Positions 26,871-35,638 of a stretch of DNA of 64,000 nucleotides are shown here, one piece after another. The notes beneath the pieces were generated by a model. It saw only the letters and a list, made by a program, of their open reading frames with translations. It had not been told where the DNA came from and searched no databases. The DNA lies in the NCBI GenBank assembly GCA_035650475.1, contig DASRHP010000012.1, forward strand, positions 732,059-796,058. Reading direction: 5' to 3'. Source of the DNA: Candidatus Binataceae bacterium. GTDB lineage: Bacteria > Desulfobacterota > Binatia > Binatales > Binataceae. A program made the position numbers and the translations under genes. Every line of letters starts with the position of its first letter. Positions within the stretch are counted from its first letter, which is position 1.

Positions 26871-27845
26871 GTGAGGAGGGCACGGCGCGACGGCTGGACG
26901 AAGCGGACAGTGGTGCTCACACTGGTGCTGGCCGCGCTGGTAGGGACAGTTGCGCTCGCCACTGACGTCGGCCTGCTCTATCTGCATTGGGCGCGGCTGC
27001 AAAGGGGCGTCGATTCAGCGGCGCTTGCGGGCGCCGGTTATCTGCCAGCGGATCCCGGGCGCGCCCGGCAGACCGCGATTGTTTACGCCGAAGCCAACGG
27101 TATCCGAGACTCGGAGCTGGCCGGCGCACCCGTGATCGCGCCTGACGGCTCGACCATCACCGTTACGGCCCGCATAGGCGGCGTTCGGGGGGTTTTGCGC
27201 GCTGTGGGCTTGTACGCCGGCAGTGCAGCGGCGTCGGCGACGGCCGAAGCCCCATACGCGCCGAGTGTCGTGGGCGACGGCAACGGCAGCCGCGGCAACC
27301 CCTCGCGCGCGTCTCAAAGCGCCTGCAGCGCGATTGGCCGGTGCGACCTGCTTCCAATCGCGCTCGACTACCGCACGCCCTTTAAACAGAATCAGGTCGT
27401 TGCGCTGGGCCATCAGGGCTCGCGTGCCGACGGATGGGACCTTCTGGGCATGGACGGCGCGGCGTCTAACGCGCGCGCGGGCGTCGCCAACGGTTACCCA
27501 GGTCCGCTCAGAATCGGCGACCAGCTACCTTCGGCGCCCGACGGCGTGGCTGACGATGCAATCCGTGGACTCCGCGTGCGAGTCGCCGCCGGTCAGCGGA
27601 GATTCCCCAAAGCGACTTATCTGAGCCACGACCCAATCGACCCCCGCGCCGTAATCGTGCCGATGGTCGAATGGGACAACACAACGCATCAAGCCCGGGT
27701 CAAGGCGTTCGCCGCGCTGTGGGTCGATGGGGTCGAAGGGGCCACGGTCGAGGCCCATTTCATCGATCAGGTCGCCCACGACAGTCCGCCCGACCCGAGT
27801 GCACCATTCCGCGGCGCCCGAGGCAGACCGATTCTAGTCCGCTAG
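26871..27845 (+). CDS. TadG-like secreted/membrane protein, paralog 3
   Basis: 324 residues; the GTG start at 26871 follows GGAGGGGAGGGG closely. The N-terminal helix and HWARLQRGVDSAALAGAGYL match the TadG/DUF2134 N-terminus. It is diverged from paralogs 1 and 2: the middle keeps GWDLLGMDG (compare GNWDPLAIGG), QLPS, VIVPMVEWDN (compare VPLVDYTQ), and a Cys pair in SACSAIGRCD, but it lacks the CPDSGCP ending. It is transcribed from a separate unit after the structured intergenic region. Probably the same functional family; role unknown. Confidence 0.65.
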   Translation: MRRARRDGWTKRTVVLTLVLAALVGTVALATDVGLLYLHWARLQRGVDSAALAGAGYLPADPGRARQTAIVYAEANGIRDSELAGAPVIAPDGSTITVTARIGGVRGVLRAVGLYAGSAAASATAEAPYAPSVVGDGNGSRGNPSRASQSACSAIGRCDLLPIALDYRTPFKQNQVVALGHQGSRADGWDLLGMDGAASNARAGVANGYPGPLRIGDQLPSAPDGVADDAIRGLRVRVAAGQRRFPKATYLSHDPIDPRAVIVPMVEWDNTTHQARVKAFAALWVDGVEGATVEAHFIDQVAHDSPPDPSAPFRGARGRPILVR

Positions 27846-27860
27846 CCCCGGTCTGTCCTC

Positions 27861-27908
27861 CCCGGCGGTGCCAGCTTGCGAACGCGCCAGCGCAACTGCA
27901 CCGCCGGG
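27861..27908. repeat. Repeated stem-loop element, copy 2
   Basis: Arms CCCGGCGGTGC / GCACCGCCGGG with a 26-nt loop holding an inner TTGCG/CGCAA stem. It begins 16 bp after the stop of TadG-like paralog 3. The arms are the same as in copy 1, while the loop sequence differs. It may act as a terminator, since GTTTT follows about 8 nt later. Confidence 0.7.
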
Positions 27909-27931
27909 TCGGCGCGTTTTGCGCAATTCGG

Positions 27932-29023
27932 TCAGCGCGGCCGCACACCGGGATTCGCGCAGTGTCGCGGCAGTCGTCCGGCGAAGACGTCGAACAGATT
28001 ATCGACCGCGGTCTCGGCCATCTTGAGCCGCGTGGCATGGCTGGCGCTGCCGATGTGCGGAGTGATTATCACGTTCGGCATCCTGAGCAGCGGATCGTCG
28101 CGCCGGATCGGTTCCGGGTCGGTCACGTCGAGTGCGGCGGCGGCCAGCCGTCCGCTGCGCAGGGCGAGCGCGAGCGCGGCTTGATCGACGACCGGTCCGC
28201 GCGCGGTGTTGACGAGGATCGCGCCGTGCTTCATCGCAGACAGTTCGTGCGCGCCGATCATGTGACGTGTCGCGGAAGTCAGCGGGACATGGAGCGAAAC
28301 AAAATCCGATTCGGCGAGCAGCCGCGCGAGCGGGACGGCTTTGGGCCGGAGCTTCTCGCCTGCGCGGGGGCGTCGCGTGCGTGAGGTGGCCGGCCGGCTC
28401 AACGATAAGCCGTCATCCACAGCCTCCCGATGATGCGGGCGGGGGACGTACAGCACGCGCATTCCGAAACCCGCCGCCCGCCGCGCCATCGCCTGTCCGA
28501 TCGCGCCAAACCCGATGATCCCCAACGTCGCGCCATGAATGTCGCGCCCGAGCATCACCTTGGGCCCCCATGTGCGCCAGCGCCCGGCACGCACGTAACG
28601 GTCACCCTCGACGACCCGCCGCGCCGCCGCCATCAGCAGCGCAAAGGCGAGGTCGGCGGTGGTCTCGGTCAGGATGCCGGGGGTATGGCCGACCGGGATG
28701 CCGGCGCGAGTGGCTGCGGTGAGATCAATATTGTCCACGCCCACGGCGAAGTTGCTGATCGCGCGCAGGCGCGGCAGAGCCTCGATCGCGGCGGCGTCGA
28801 AGCGGTCGGTGACCATGCTGAGCACGGCGTCGGCCTGCCGGGCGCGGGCAAGCAGCTCGGCGCGCGGCGGCGGCATCTCGGCGTCCCACAGATCGACCCG
28901 CGCCGTCGCCGCCAGCCGTCGTAGCGCGGCTTCCGCGATCGGCCGGGTCACGAAGACGCGCGGAGTGTCGCCTCGCGAGCGCGGCGTCGAGCCGCGTCTG
29001 GGCATCGCCGGGTTTCGCTGCAT
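27932..29023 (-). CDS. D-isomer-specific 2-hydroxyacid dehydrogenase (glyoxylate/hydroxypyruvate reductase-like)
   Basis: 363 residues; Met1 or Met7 could be the start. NAD(P)-binding GFGAIG at 171-176; catalytic Arg275 in NTARGPVVD, Glu304 in TDPEP, His323 in TPHIGSAS. This is the full D-2-hydroxyacid dehydrogenase triad. The NFAVGVDNIDL and LTETTADLAFALL segments favour the glyoxylate/hydroxypyruvate reductase branch. An insertion of about 30 basic residues (197-229) follows the cofactor-domain VLYVPRPHH segment. It is divergent from the acyl-CoA synthetase gene across 76 bp. Confidence 0.92.
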   Translation of the reverse strand: MQRNPAMPRRGSTPRSRGDTPRVFVTRPIAEAALRRLAATARVDLWDAEMPPPRAELLARARQADAVLSMVTDRFDAAAIEALPRLRAISNFAVGVDNIDLTAATRAGIPVGHTPGILTETTADLAFALLMAAARRVVEGDRYVRAGRWRTWGPKVMLGRDIHGATLGIIGFGAIGQAMARRAAGFGMRVLYVPRPHHREAVDDGLSLSRPATSRTRRPRAGEKLRPKAVPLARLLAESDFVSLHVPLTSATRHMIGAHELSAMKHGAILVNTARGPVVDQAALALALRSGRLAAAALDVTDPEPIRRDDPLLRMPNVIITPHIGSASHATRLKMAETAVDNLFDVFAGRLPRHCANPGVRPR

Positions 29024-29099
29024 AGGCCAAAGACGCGCGCTTCACGCTACATGGGCGCGGCGCTTCAATTCAAATCGTTGGGCGGCTTTGCTATACGCG

Positions 29100-31274
29100 A
29101 TGCCTGTGGATACCAGCAAAGCCGATCGGCTGGTCGCAGAGATGGCTGCCGCCGGGCGCAGCGCACTCTCGGAAGTCGAGTCCAAGGAAGTCCTGGCGGC
29201 GCTCGGCGTGCCGGTTGCCGCCTCCGCAGTGGCGCGCAGCGCTGACGAGGCGGCCGAACTCGCCGCGCGCTGCGGCTTCCCCGCCGTGCTCAAGGTGCTG
29301 TCGCCCGACGCCGCCCACAAGAGCGAGGTCGCCGGTGTGGCGCTCGGGCTCCGATCGGCCGACGAGGTGAAGGCGGCGTTCGCGCGGATCCGGCAGAACC
29401 TCGCTGCCGCGCGTCCCGACGCGCGCTTCGACGGGGTCAGCGTGCAGGCGATGGCGCCGGCGGGAGTGGAGTTGATCGTCGGGGTAACGCGCGACGAGCG
29501 CTACGGGCCACTGGTTGTCGCAGGGCTGGGCGGCGTGTTCGTCGAGGTCCTGAAGGACACGGCGCTGAGGCTCGCGCCGGTCAGCGCGGCCGGCGCGCGC
29601 GCGATGCTCGACGAGCTGCGCGCCGCGGCGCTGCTCAGGGGCGCGCGCGGAGGCGCGCCGGTCGATCTGGGCGCGCTCGCGGAGCTGATCGCGAGCGTAT
29701 CCGAGTTTGCCGCGCGGGCGGCTGAAGTACGCGAGATGGACCTCAATCCGGTCGCCGCCTATGCCGATGGTCTGCGCGTGCTCGACGCGCGCATCCTGCT
29801 CGACGCCGGCGCGGCAAAGCCCGCGGCGCCCGCCGATCCGCGCCACGCCCGCCGGGTCGAAAACCTGCGCCGCGCCTTCGACGCGCGCGCGGTGGCGGTG
29901 ATCGGCGACAAGCGGGTCGGCGGCTACCTGTGGCTGCGCGCGATGGCGCGCTTCTCACGCAAGCTTTATTCGATCCAGATCGACCCTAGCGAAATTCCCG
30001 GGATCGAGGCGATGGGCGTCGCCAACTACAAGAGCTTGGCCGAGCTGCCTGAGCCGGTCGACTACGCCGTCAGCGCCGTGCCGCGCCAGGTCGCGCCGCG
30101 CATCCTCAGGGACTGTGTCGCCGCGGGCGTCGCCGGCATCGGCTTCTTCACCTCGGGCTTCTCCGAGACCGGCGAGGAGCTGGGCGTGAAGCTCGAGCGC
30201 GAGCTGCGCGCGACGGCCGCCGAGTCGGACATCGCGCTGGTCGGCCCCAACTGCATGGGCTTATATAACCCGGCGATCGGACTGTGCAATTTTCCCGACC
30301 AGGAGGTCGGCACCCAGGGCGACGTCTGCTTCATCTCGCAGAGCGGCACCCACTGCATAAATTTCTGCTCGCAGGCGCCCACCCGCGGCATCCGTATCAA
30401 CAAGGCCGCCTCGATCGGCAACGTGCTGATGCTTGAGGCGGCGGACTTCATCGATCTGATGGCGGACGACCCGGCGACGCGCGCGCTCGGAATGTACATC
30501 GAGGGCGTGCGTGACGGACGGCGCTTCTTCGAGAGCCTGCGCCGCGCGGCCGCGCGCGTGCCGGTCGTGGTATGGAAGGGTGGGATGACCGAGGCCGGTG
30601 CGCGCGCGACCTTCTCGCATACCGGCTCGCTGGCGACGCCGGCGGCGGTATGGCGCGCGCTGGTCGAGCAGGGCGGGGCGGTGTCAGTCGCAAGCCTCGA
30701 CGAGATGCTCGACGCGATGGAGCTGTTCGCACGCGGGCGGCGCGTTGCGGGCCGCAGGATGGGGCTGGTCGCAATGACCGGTGGTCAGTCGGTGGTAATC
30801 ACCGACACCTTCGCCGCCGTCGGGCTCGAAGTGCCGGCGCTTTCGGAAGCGTCGTATGCCGAGCTTAAAGGATTCTTCAACACCATCGGCGGCAGCTACC
30901 GCAATCCGCTCGACGCCGGCGGCACGATCGGGATGGGGCACCATCAGGGCAACCTCGACCGCATCCTCGACATCCTCGATCGCGATCCCGTGATTGACGC
31001 GACCGTGCTCGAGATCGGCACCGGCCTGCGCGCGGCGCGCTGGGCCGCCCATGAAGACGAACTGACCGCGCTGCTCGACAAGCTGGCAGAGTTCAACGCG
31101 CGCTCGCGCAAGGCCTTCGCCGTAATCCTCCATCCGGCCCACGTCGCGACGATCGTGGTGCGAGCCAAGGAACTGGCGCGCTCACGCGGCCTGGTGGTGT
31201 TCGACAGCTTCGAGCGCGCCGCCGCCGCCTTCAGCGCTGCCGCCCACTACTGGGAGCGCCGCGCAAACGCCTGA
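29100..31274 (+). CDS. ADP-forming acyl-CoA synthetase, ATP-grasp domain first
   Basis: 724 residues from the ATG at 29100; the longer frame upstream is antisense to the dehydrogenase. Residues 1-235 are the ATP-grasp (beta) part: EVLAALGVPV, GFPAVLKVLSPDAAHKSEV, GVELIVGVTRD, EMDLNPVAAY. From about 255 onwards come the CoA-binding, succinyl-CoA-ligase-like alpha domains: VAVIGDKRVGG, VGPNCMGLYNP, SQSGTHC, SHTGSLA. Family enzymes make acyl-CoA from acid, CoA and ATP (or the reverse, gaining ATP). Domain order beta-alpha is permuted relative to the common alpha-beta fusions such as Pat. Substrate unknown. Confidence 0.88.
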   Translation: MPVDTSKADRLVAEMAAAGRSALSEVESKEVLAALGVPVAASAVARSADEAAELAARCGFPAVLKVLSPDAAHKSEVAGVALGLRSADEVKAAFARIRQNLAAARPDARFDGVSVQAMAPAGVELIVGVTRDERYGPLVVAGLGGVFVEVLKDTALRLAPVSAAGARAMLDELRAAALLRGARGGAPVDLGALAELIASVSEFAARAAEVREMDLNPVAAYADGLRVLDARILLDAGAAKPAAPADPRHARRVENLRRAFDARAVAVIGDKRVGGYLWLRAMARFSRKLYSIQIDPSEIPGIEAMGVANYKSLAELPEPVDYAVSAVPRQVAPRILRDCVAAGVAGIGFFTSGFSETGEELGVKLERELRATAAESDIALVGPNCMGLYNPAIGLCNFPDQEVGTQGDVCFISQSGTHCINFCSQAPTRGIRINKAASIGNVLMLEAADFIDLMADDPATRALGMYIEGVRDGRRFFESLRRAAARVPVVVWKGGMTEAGARATFSHTGSLATPAAVWRALVEQGGAVSVASLDEMLDAMELFARGRRVAGRRMGLVAMTGGQSVVITDTFAAVGLEVPALSEASYAELKGFFNTIGGSYRNPLDAGGTIGMGHHQGNLDRILDILDRDPVIDATVLEIGTGLRAARWAAHEDELTALLDKLAEFNARSRKAFAVILHPAHVATIVVRAKELARSRGLVVFDSFERAAAAFSAAAHYWERRANA

Positions 31275-31291
31275 GCGCGGCCGCTGCGGCG

Positions 31292-32629
31292 TCAGCGGTT
31301 GGGCGCGATCACGGCGAGCACGCCCGAGCCAGCGTCGCCGTCGAAGACCGCGAGCCGGTTGGCTTTGGGCGACCATCCGATGACGGCCGCACCGCGCAGC
31401 GGCCCGTGCGCGAGGACGAACGCTTTGCGGTCGAGCAGCGAGTAGCTGACGATTTCGCGCGCCGCTCCCTGCTGCGACGCCGTGTACATCTGCATCGCCA
31501 CCTGCGCGAACGCCGGCGTGTAAGCCATCGTGCTCGCCATCAGCATCCGTGGCGTCGTCGGCAAGCCAAGCGACTCGATATGGACCTCGGGCTCGGTGGG
31601 CTCGAAGGTCGCCAACTGCGCGGTTACCACCCGGTTGGGCGCGGCCAGCGCCGACCTGAACGTCAGCTCGCGGTTGCCCAGGGCGACGATCGCGCCCGAG
31701 TTGAGATAGGCCGCAGCCCCCGAGGCGACGGCGATAAGTTCGCTGCGACCAGTGGCGAGGTCGTAGCGGAAGACGCCCGGACCAGTGAGGCTGGTCGCCG
31801 GCGCGGCGTAAAGAAAAGCCGCGCTGCCCGGCGCCCATCCCAGCACCCGCACCTGGCTTGCGATGCTGAGCGCGCGGCAGGCCTCGGTCTTGGTATCGAG
31901 GATCATCGGCGCAGCCTTCGAATCGCCCTCGCCGACGACGAAGCGCCGGTCGGGGCTGAAAGCCAGCGGCGAGAGCGCACAGTTGACCGCGACCCGCCTT
32001 GTTTTCACGGCGCCGGCGACGTCGATGTAGAAAAGACCGCCCGCGTTGGCCTGCGGCGGCGCGATGGGCGGCGGCGCCGGAGCTTCGGCCGCCAAGCCAA
32101 CCGCCAGTTCGGTCCGCGCGACCCACTTCAGAGTTACTGCGTGGAAGGTGCCGTCGAAGGCTGCCACCGAGTTTTCGCCCGCAGTGCTCAGCAGGTAGCG
32201 CAGTACGATCTCGACCCGCCCCGGCTCGCCCTCGGCGACCGCCAGGGTCATACCGTCAGGGCTGACCGCGAGGCCAACGATCCGCCCGTTGCGTGCGCCT
32301 GGGCCGCCGTCGGCGGCTATGAGACGGACGCTCTTGTAGCCCTTGCCGCTGAAGCCGAGAACCTCGGTGCGGTCGTTGACCGAACCGACCAGGCCGATCT
32401 CGCTTCCGCCTTGCAGCCACAGCGGCGGCTCACCGGCGATCGGCATGAAGCCCGGCGGCGTCTTGACCAGGCCGCGCACGGTGATACCCGGCGTGATCTC
32501 CATCGTTGCCGTGTACTGCGGCGCGGTCGAAGCGGGCGTCTGGGTTTTGGATTTGCCGCCAAGGCCGAGCATCGAGCATCCTGCGAGGGCGCAGGCGAGC
32601 AGGTACGGGAGCGGGAAGGATCGGCGCAT
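31292..32629 (-). CDS. Putative lipoprotein, beta-propeller-like
   Basis: 445 residues. The signal peptide MRRSFPLPYLLACALAGC ends in a lipobox (LAGC), so it is a periplasmic or outer-membrane lipoprotein. The body has repeating WD40/TolB-like strands such as GLAVSPDGMTLAVAEGE, PLAFSPDRRFVVGEGD, VLGWAPGSAAFLYAA and VIGWSPKANRLAVFDGD. I do not recognise a specific family. It is convergent with the acyl-CoA synthetase gene (17 bp) and divergent from sppA (50 bp). Confidence 0.7.
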   Translation of the reverse strand: MRRSFPLPYLLACALAGCSMLGLGGKSKTQTPASTAPQYTATMEITPGITVRGLVKTPPGFMPIAGEPPLWLQGGSEIGLVGSVNDRTEVLGFSGKGYKSVRLIAADGGPGARNGRIVGLAVSPDGMTLAVAEGEPGRVEIVLRYLLSTAGENSVAAFDGTFHAVTLKWVARTELAVGLAAEAPAPPPIAPPQANAGGLFYIDVAGAVKTRRVAVNCALSPLAFSPDRRFVVGEGDSKAAPMILDTKTEACRALSIASQVRVLGWAPGSAAFLYAAPATSLTGPGVFRYDLATGRSELIAVASGAAAYLNSGAIVALGNRELTFRSALAAPNRVVTAQLATFEPTEPEVHIESLGLPTTPRMLMASTMAYTPAFAQVAMQMYTASQQGAAREIVSYSLLDRKAFVLAHGPLRGAAVIGWSPKANRLAVFDGDAGSGVLAVIAPNR

Positions 32630-32679
32630 GGAAAAACGCTAGCTTTAGGGATGCACCCGCACACACATCAGGGGAGCGG

Positions 32680-34482
32680 ATGATGAGGATAGCGATTCGT
32701 TTACTGCGGCGCGAGATCAGGGTCGCAATTACGGCCGGGGTGCTGGCGGCCCTTGGGGCGCTAGCGATCAGTCACGGCCTGCGCAGCGAGGGCGTGGCGC
32801 TGTGCGCGCTGGCGGCGGCGATGGCCGCCGGGTTTTACGTCTTCGTATGGCGGCCGGCGCGAATCCCGCGCGACGCGGTCCTGGTGTTCAAGCTTGCGGG
32901 CGCCTTGCACGAAGGGCCGCCGCGCTCACCGTTCGATCAGCTCCGCGGACGTGCCGCGGCGTCGTTGTTCGAGGTCCGCCAGGCGCTCGAAGCGGCCGCA
33001 CGCGATCCGCGCTTGCGCGCGGTGATCGTGCGGATCGCGGGTTTGGAGGCCGGACTTGCCACCGCCGACGAACTGCACACGCTGCTACGCGCGCTCGGCC
33101 GCGCGGGCAAGCGCACGATCGCGCTGCTCGAGGGCGACAGCGTCGGCGTGCGTGAATACCTTGCTGCCTGCGGGGCGGGCGAGGTGATCGCCAATCCCAA
33201 TGCGGTGCTGACGATGCTCGGGGCGGCGGCGGGCGGCGTGTTTCTGCGCGGCGCGCTCGACAAGCTTCAGATCGAGGCCCAGACCCTGCAATGGAAGGAG
33301 TACAAGGGGGCGGCCGAGGTGCTGACGCGCGATCGGATGTCCGCCGAGCTGCGCGAGAGCCTGGCCGCGATCGTCGCCGACTGGAAGGAGCTCCTCGTCT
33401 CCCGGATATCTGCGGCCCGCGCGCTCAATCCCGCGTGTGCCGCGCAGCTCGCCGGCGCCGGCTTCCTCAGCGTCCGCGCCGCGATCGGCGCCGGGCTTAT
33501 CGACCGCGCCGACTATCTTGAAAGCCTGCGCACCGAGTTGGACCCCACCCGCAAGGAGCGGGTTTTCGTCGGACTCAACCGCTACCTGCGCCGCACGGCC
33601 TACCGGCGCCGCCCCGCCCGAGCGCGGCTGGCGCTGATTCACGGCGTCGGCCCGGTGATCGCCGGCGAAGCGCCGGCGGCGGGCGACTTCCTGAGCGCCG
33701 AGGCGGTCGTCGGCGAGTTCCGCCGCGCCGTGCGTGACAAAAGCGTGCGCGCGATCGTATTCCGGGTCAATTCGCCCGGCGGCTCCGCGCTTGGCTCGGA
33801 CCTGGTGTGGCGCGCGCTGGGCGAGGCGCGCGAGCGCGGCAAACCGGTAGTGGTCTCGATGGGCGACGTTGCGGGCTCGGGTGGCTATTACGTCGCGATG
33901 GGCGCCGACCGGATCGTCGCCGGCGCAGGCACGGTCACCGGTTCGATCGGCGTCGTGTACGCGCGGTTCAACCTGGGACGCGCGCTCGCCGCGCTGGGGG
34001 TGACGGTCGAGTTCGTCAAGAGCGACGAGAGCGGCGACGCGCTGTCGATGGCGCGCGCGCTCAGTCCGGCCGAGCTGGCCCAGCTCGACGCGGCGATTGG
34101 CGAGCTCTACGCGAACTTCACGGCCAAGGTTGCCCAGGGACGCGGGCTCGATCCGGCGCGCGCCGAGGCGATGGCGCGCGGGCGGGTATGGAGCGGCACC
34201 GCCGCGCTGCGCGGCGGGCTCATCGACGAACTGGGCGGGCTCGACCGCGCGATCGAAATCGCGCGCGAGCGTGCGGGACTGAAGCCCGGCGAGGAGCACG
34301 ACATCGCGCTGTACGCGCCGCGCGGGATCTGGGCCGGACTCCGGACGATGGCCACGCCGACCGGCGTTCCGTGGGGAACGGGTGTGCTGGCGCAGGCGCT
34401 CGGGATGCCGCAGCGGTGGACGCCGGCGATGCTGAGGCTGCTCGCGCGCGGCGGCGCGCTGCTGTTCTGTCCGCTCTTCTAG
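32680..34482 (+). CDS. sppA: Signal peptide peptidase, SppA (long form)
   Basis: 600 residues from the ATG at 32680 (GGGGAG just upstream); the frame further up is antisense to the lipoprotein gene. There are N-terminal TM segments (about 14-57). The protein has two ClpP-like halves. The general base Lys209 (WKEYKGA) sits in the first and the nucleophile Ser400 (GDVAGSGGYYVA) in the second, matching the E. coli 67-kDa SppA Lys209/Ser409 arrangement. It cleaves leftover signal peptides in the inner membrane. The motif NSPGGSALGSDLVW is diagnostic. This long form differs from the short SppA of Gram-positives. Confidence 0.93.
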   Translation: MMRIAIRLLRREIRVAITAGVLAALGALAISHGLRSEGVALCALAAAMAAGFYVFVWRPARIPRDAVLVFKLAGALHEGPPRSPFDQLRGRAAASLFEVRQALEAAARDPRLRAVIVRIAGLEAGLATADELHTLLRALGRAGKRTIALLEGDSVGVREYLAACGAGEVIANPNAVLTMLGAAAGGVFLRGALDKLQIEAQTLQWKEYKGAAEVLTRDRMSAELRESLAAIVADWKELLVSRISAARALNPACAAQLAGAGFLSVRAAIGAGLIDRADYLESLRTELDPTRKERVFVGLNRYLRRTAYRRRPARARLALIHGVGPVIAGEAPAAGDFLSAEAVVGEFRRAVRDKSVRAIVFRVNSPGGSALGSDLVWRALGEARERGKPVVVSMGDVAGSGGYYVAMGADRIVAGAGTVTGSIGVVYARFNLGRALAALGVTVEFVKSDESGDALSMARALSPAELAQLDAAIGELYANFTAKVAQGRGLDPARAEAMARGRVWSGTAALRGGLIDELGGLDRAIEIARERAGLKPGEEHDIALYAPRGIWAGLRTMATPTGVPWGTGVLAQALGMPQRWTPAMLRLLARGGALLFCPLF

Positions 34483-34497
34483 AGCGTTTGGCGGCCG

Positions 34498-35553
34498 TCA
34501 GCCGCCCCGTGTAAAGCGGTCCCAGGGATAGCCTTTGCGCGCGACCGGGGCGAGCGCGCCGTAGCTGGCCGAGGCGTCGGCGGCACGGCCGACGATTTCG
34601 GCCAATCGCGCAAGTCCTTTGCGCTCACCCCAGGCCTCGATGGCGGAAAGCATCTCAGCGAAAACCTGGGGACCGCGCGCGAGCACGGCGCTCGCGATCT
34701 CCACCGCGCGGGCCCCGCTCAGCAGCGCGCGGATCACGTCGTCGCCCGTGCGCACGCCGTTGGTTGCGATAAGCGGCACCCCGGCGGGCAGGGCCTTGTA
34801 GCACTTGCTTATCCAATAAAGCGTGAGCGGCAGCGCCCAGCGCCCGCCGATCGCGCCCGCCGAGCCGAGCAGCGGGCGGCAGGTGTCGATGTCAGGCAGG
34901 AAGCCCTGAAAGCGGCCCATCAGGACCAGCATGTCGGCGCCAGCGCGCAGCGCCTGCTCGGCGAGCGCGAGCGGGTCGGCGGTTTGCGCGCTAAGTTTGA
35001 CGGTCAGCGCAACGGTGGTTGCCGCGCGCACCTGGCGGACATAGTCGTAAACGCTCTTGGCAGCAGTGACTTGGCGTATCGCAGCGCGCGCCGCCTCCCG
35101 TCCGTGCGGGGCGCTGAGATTAAGCTCGATCCAGCGCAAGCCCGCGGTCTCCATCGCGGCGGCGATTCGCGCGGCGGGCGCGGCATCGGCGACCGTGATG
35201 CTGCCCGCCACGAAGGCGTCGTGCGCGCGCGCTTCCTGATCCGCGCGCGCGACGATTTCGATCCACTGCTCGAGCGGCATCTGGACCAGGCCCGAGCGGC
35301 AGAAGAGCGAGGCGTCGGCGGGCGCGGCGTCCCACGGGGCAGGCCGCCACTTCGAGTCCAACAGCACGTATTCCGCGATATCGAGCTGGCGGGCAGCGGC
35401 CGGTGATTCGTTGACCGATTTGGCGATCACGGCGGAGGTTCCTGCCCGGAGCGCGGCACGGATCCCTTCGGCGCTCATCGTAAATTCTGAGGAGGCGCAG
35501 ATAAGCGGGTTCTTGAGCCTGACGCGGCCCAAGTCGGTGGTCAGATCGATCAT
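34498..35553 (-). CDS. Dihydroorotate dehydrogenase-like flavoprotein
   Basis: 351 residues from the ATG at 35553 with AGGAG 9 bp upstream; the frame extends far upstream but only through the divergent promoter region. It is an FMN TIM barrel of the DHOD/PreA type: GRVRLKNPLICASSEFT, AVIAKSV, ELNLSAPHGRE, LTVKLSA, PLIATNGVRTGDDVIRALLSGA. It probably oxidises or reduces a dihydropyrimidine-like or other cyclic substrate; it is not clearly PyrD. It is divergent from an IclR regulator and an aromatic degradation cluster, so it may belong to that catabolic unit. Confidence 0.8.
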   Translation of the reverse strand: MIDLTTDLGRVRLKNPLICASSEFTMSAEGIRAALRAGTSAVIAKSVNESPAAARQLDIAEYVLLDSKWRPAPWDAAPADASLFCRSGLVQMPLEQWIEIVARADQEARAHDAFVAGSITVADAAPAARIAAAMETAGLRWIELNLSAPHGREAARAAIRQVTAAKSVYDYVRQVRAATTVALTVKLSAQTADPLALAEQALRAGADMLVLMGRFQGFLPDIDTCRPLLGSAGAIGGRWALPLTLYWISKCYKALPAGVPLIATNGVRTGDDVIRALLSGARAVEIASAVLARGPQVFAEMLSAIEAWGERKGLARLAEIVGRAADASASYGALAPVARKGYPWDRFTRGG

Positions 35554-35638
35554 CGACAATCTCCTGGGGCTCAGCCGACGGGCGGGGCGGCAGTCAGTCG
35601 CTGAGATAGCCGGCTCCCTGTTGTGCAAATAGCCATGG

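Noticed and set aside
28659..29099. Upstream extension of the acyl-CoA synthetase frame by about 147 codons
   Set aside because: It overlaps the divergent 2-hydroxyacid dehydrogenase gene on the other strand. The ATP-grasp domain begins right after the ATG at 29100.
33085..34299. 404-codon minus-strand frame across sppA
   Set aside because: Antisense shadow of sppA; no motifs and His/Arg-rich.
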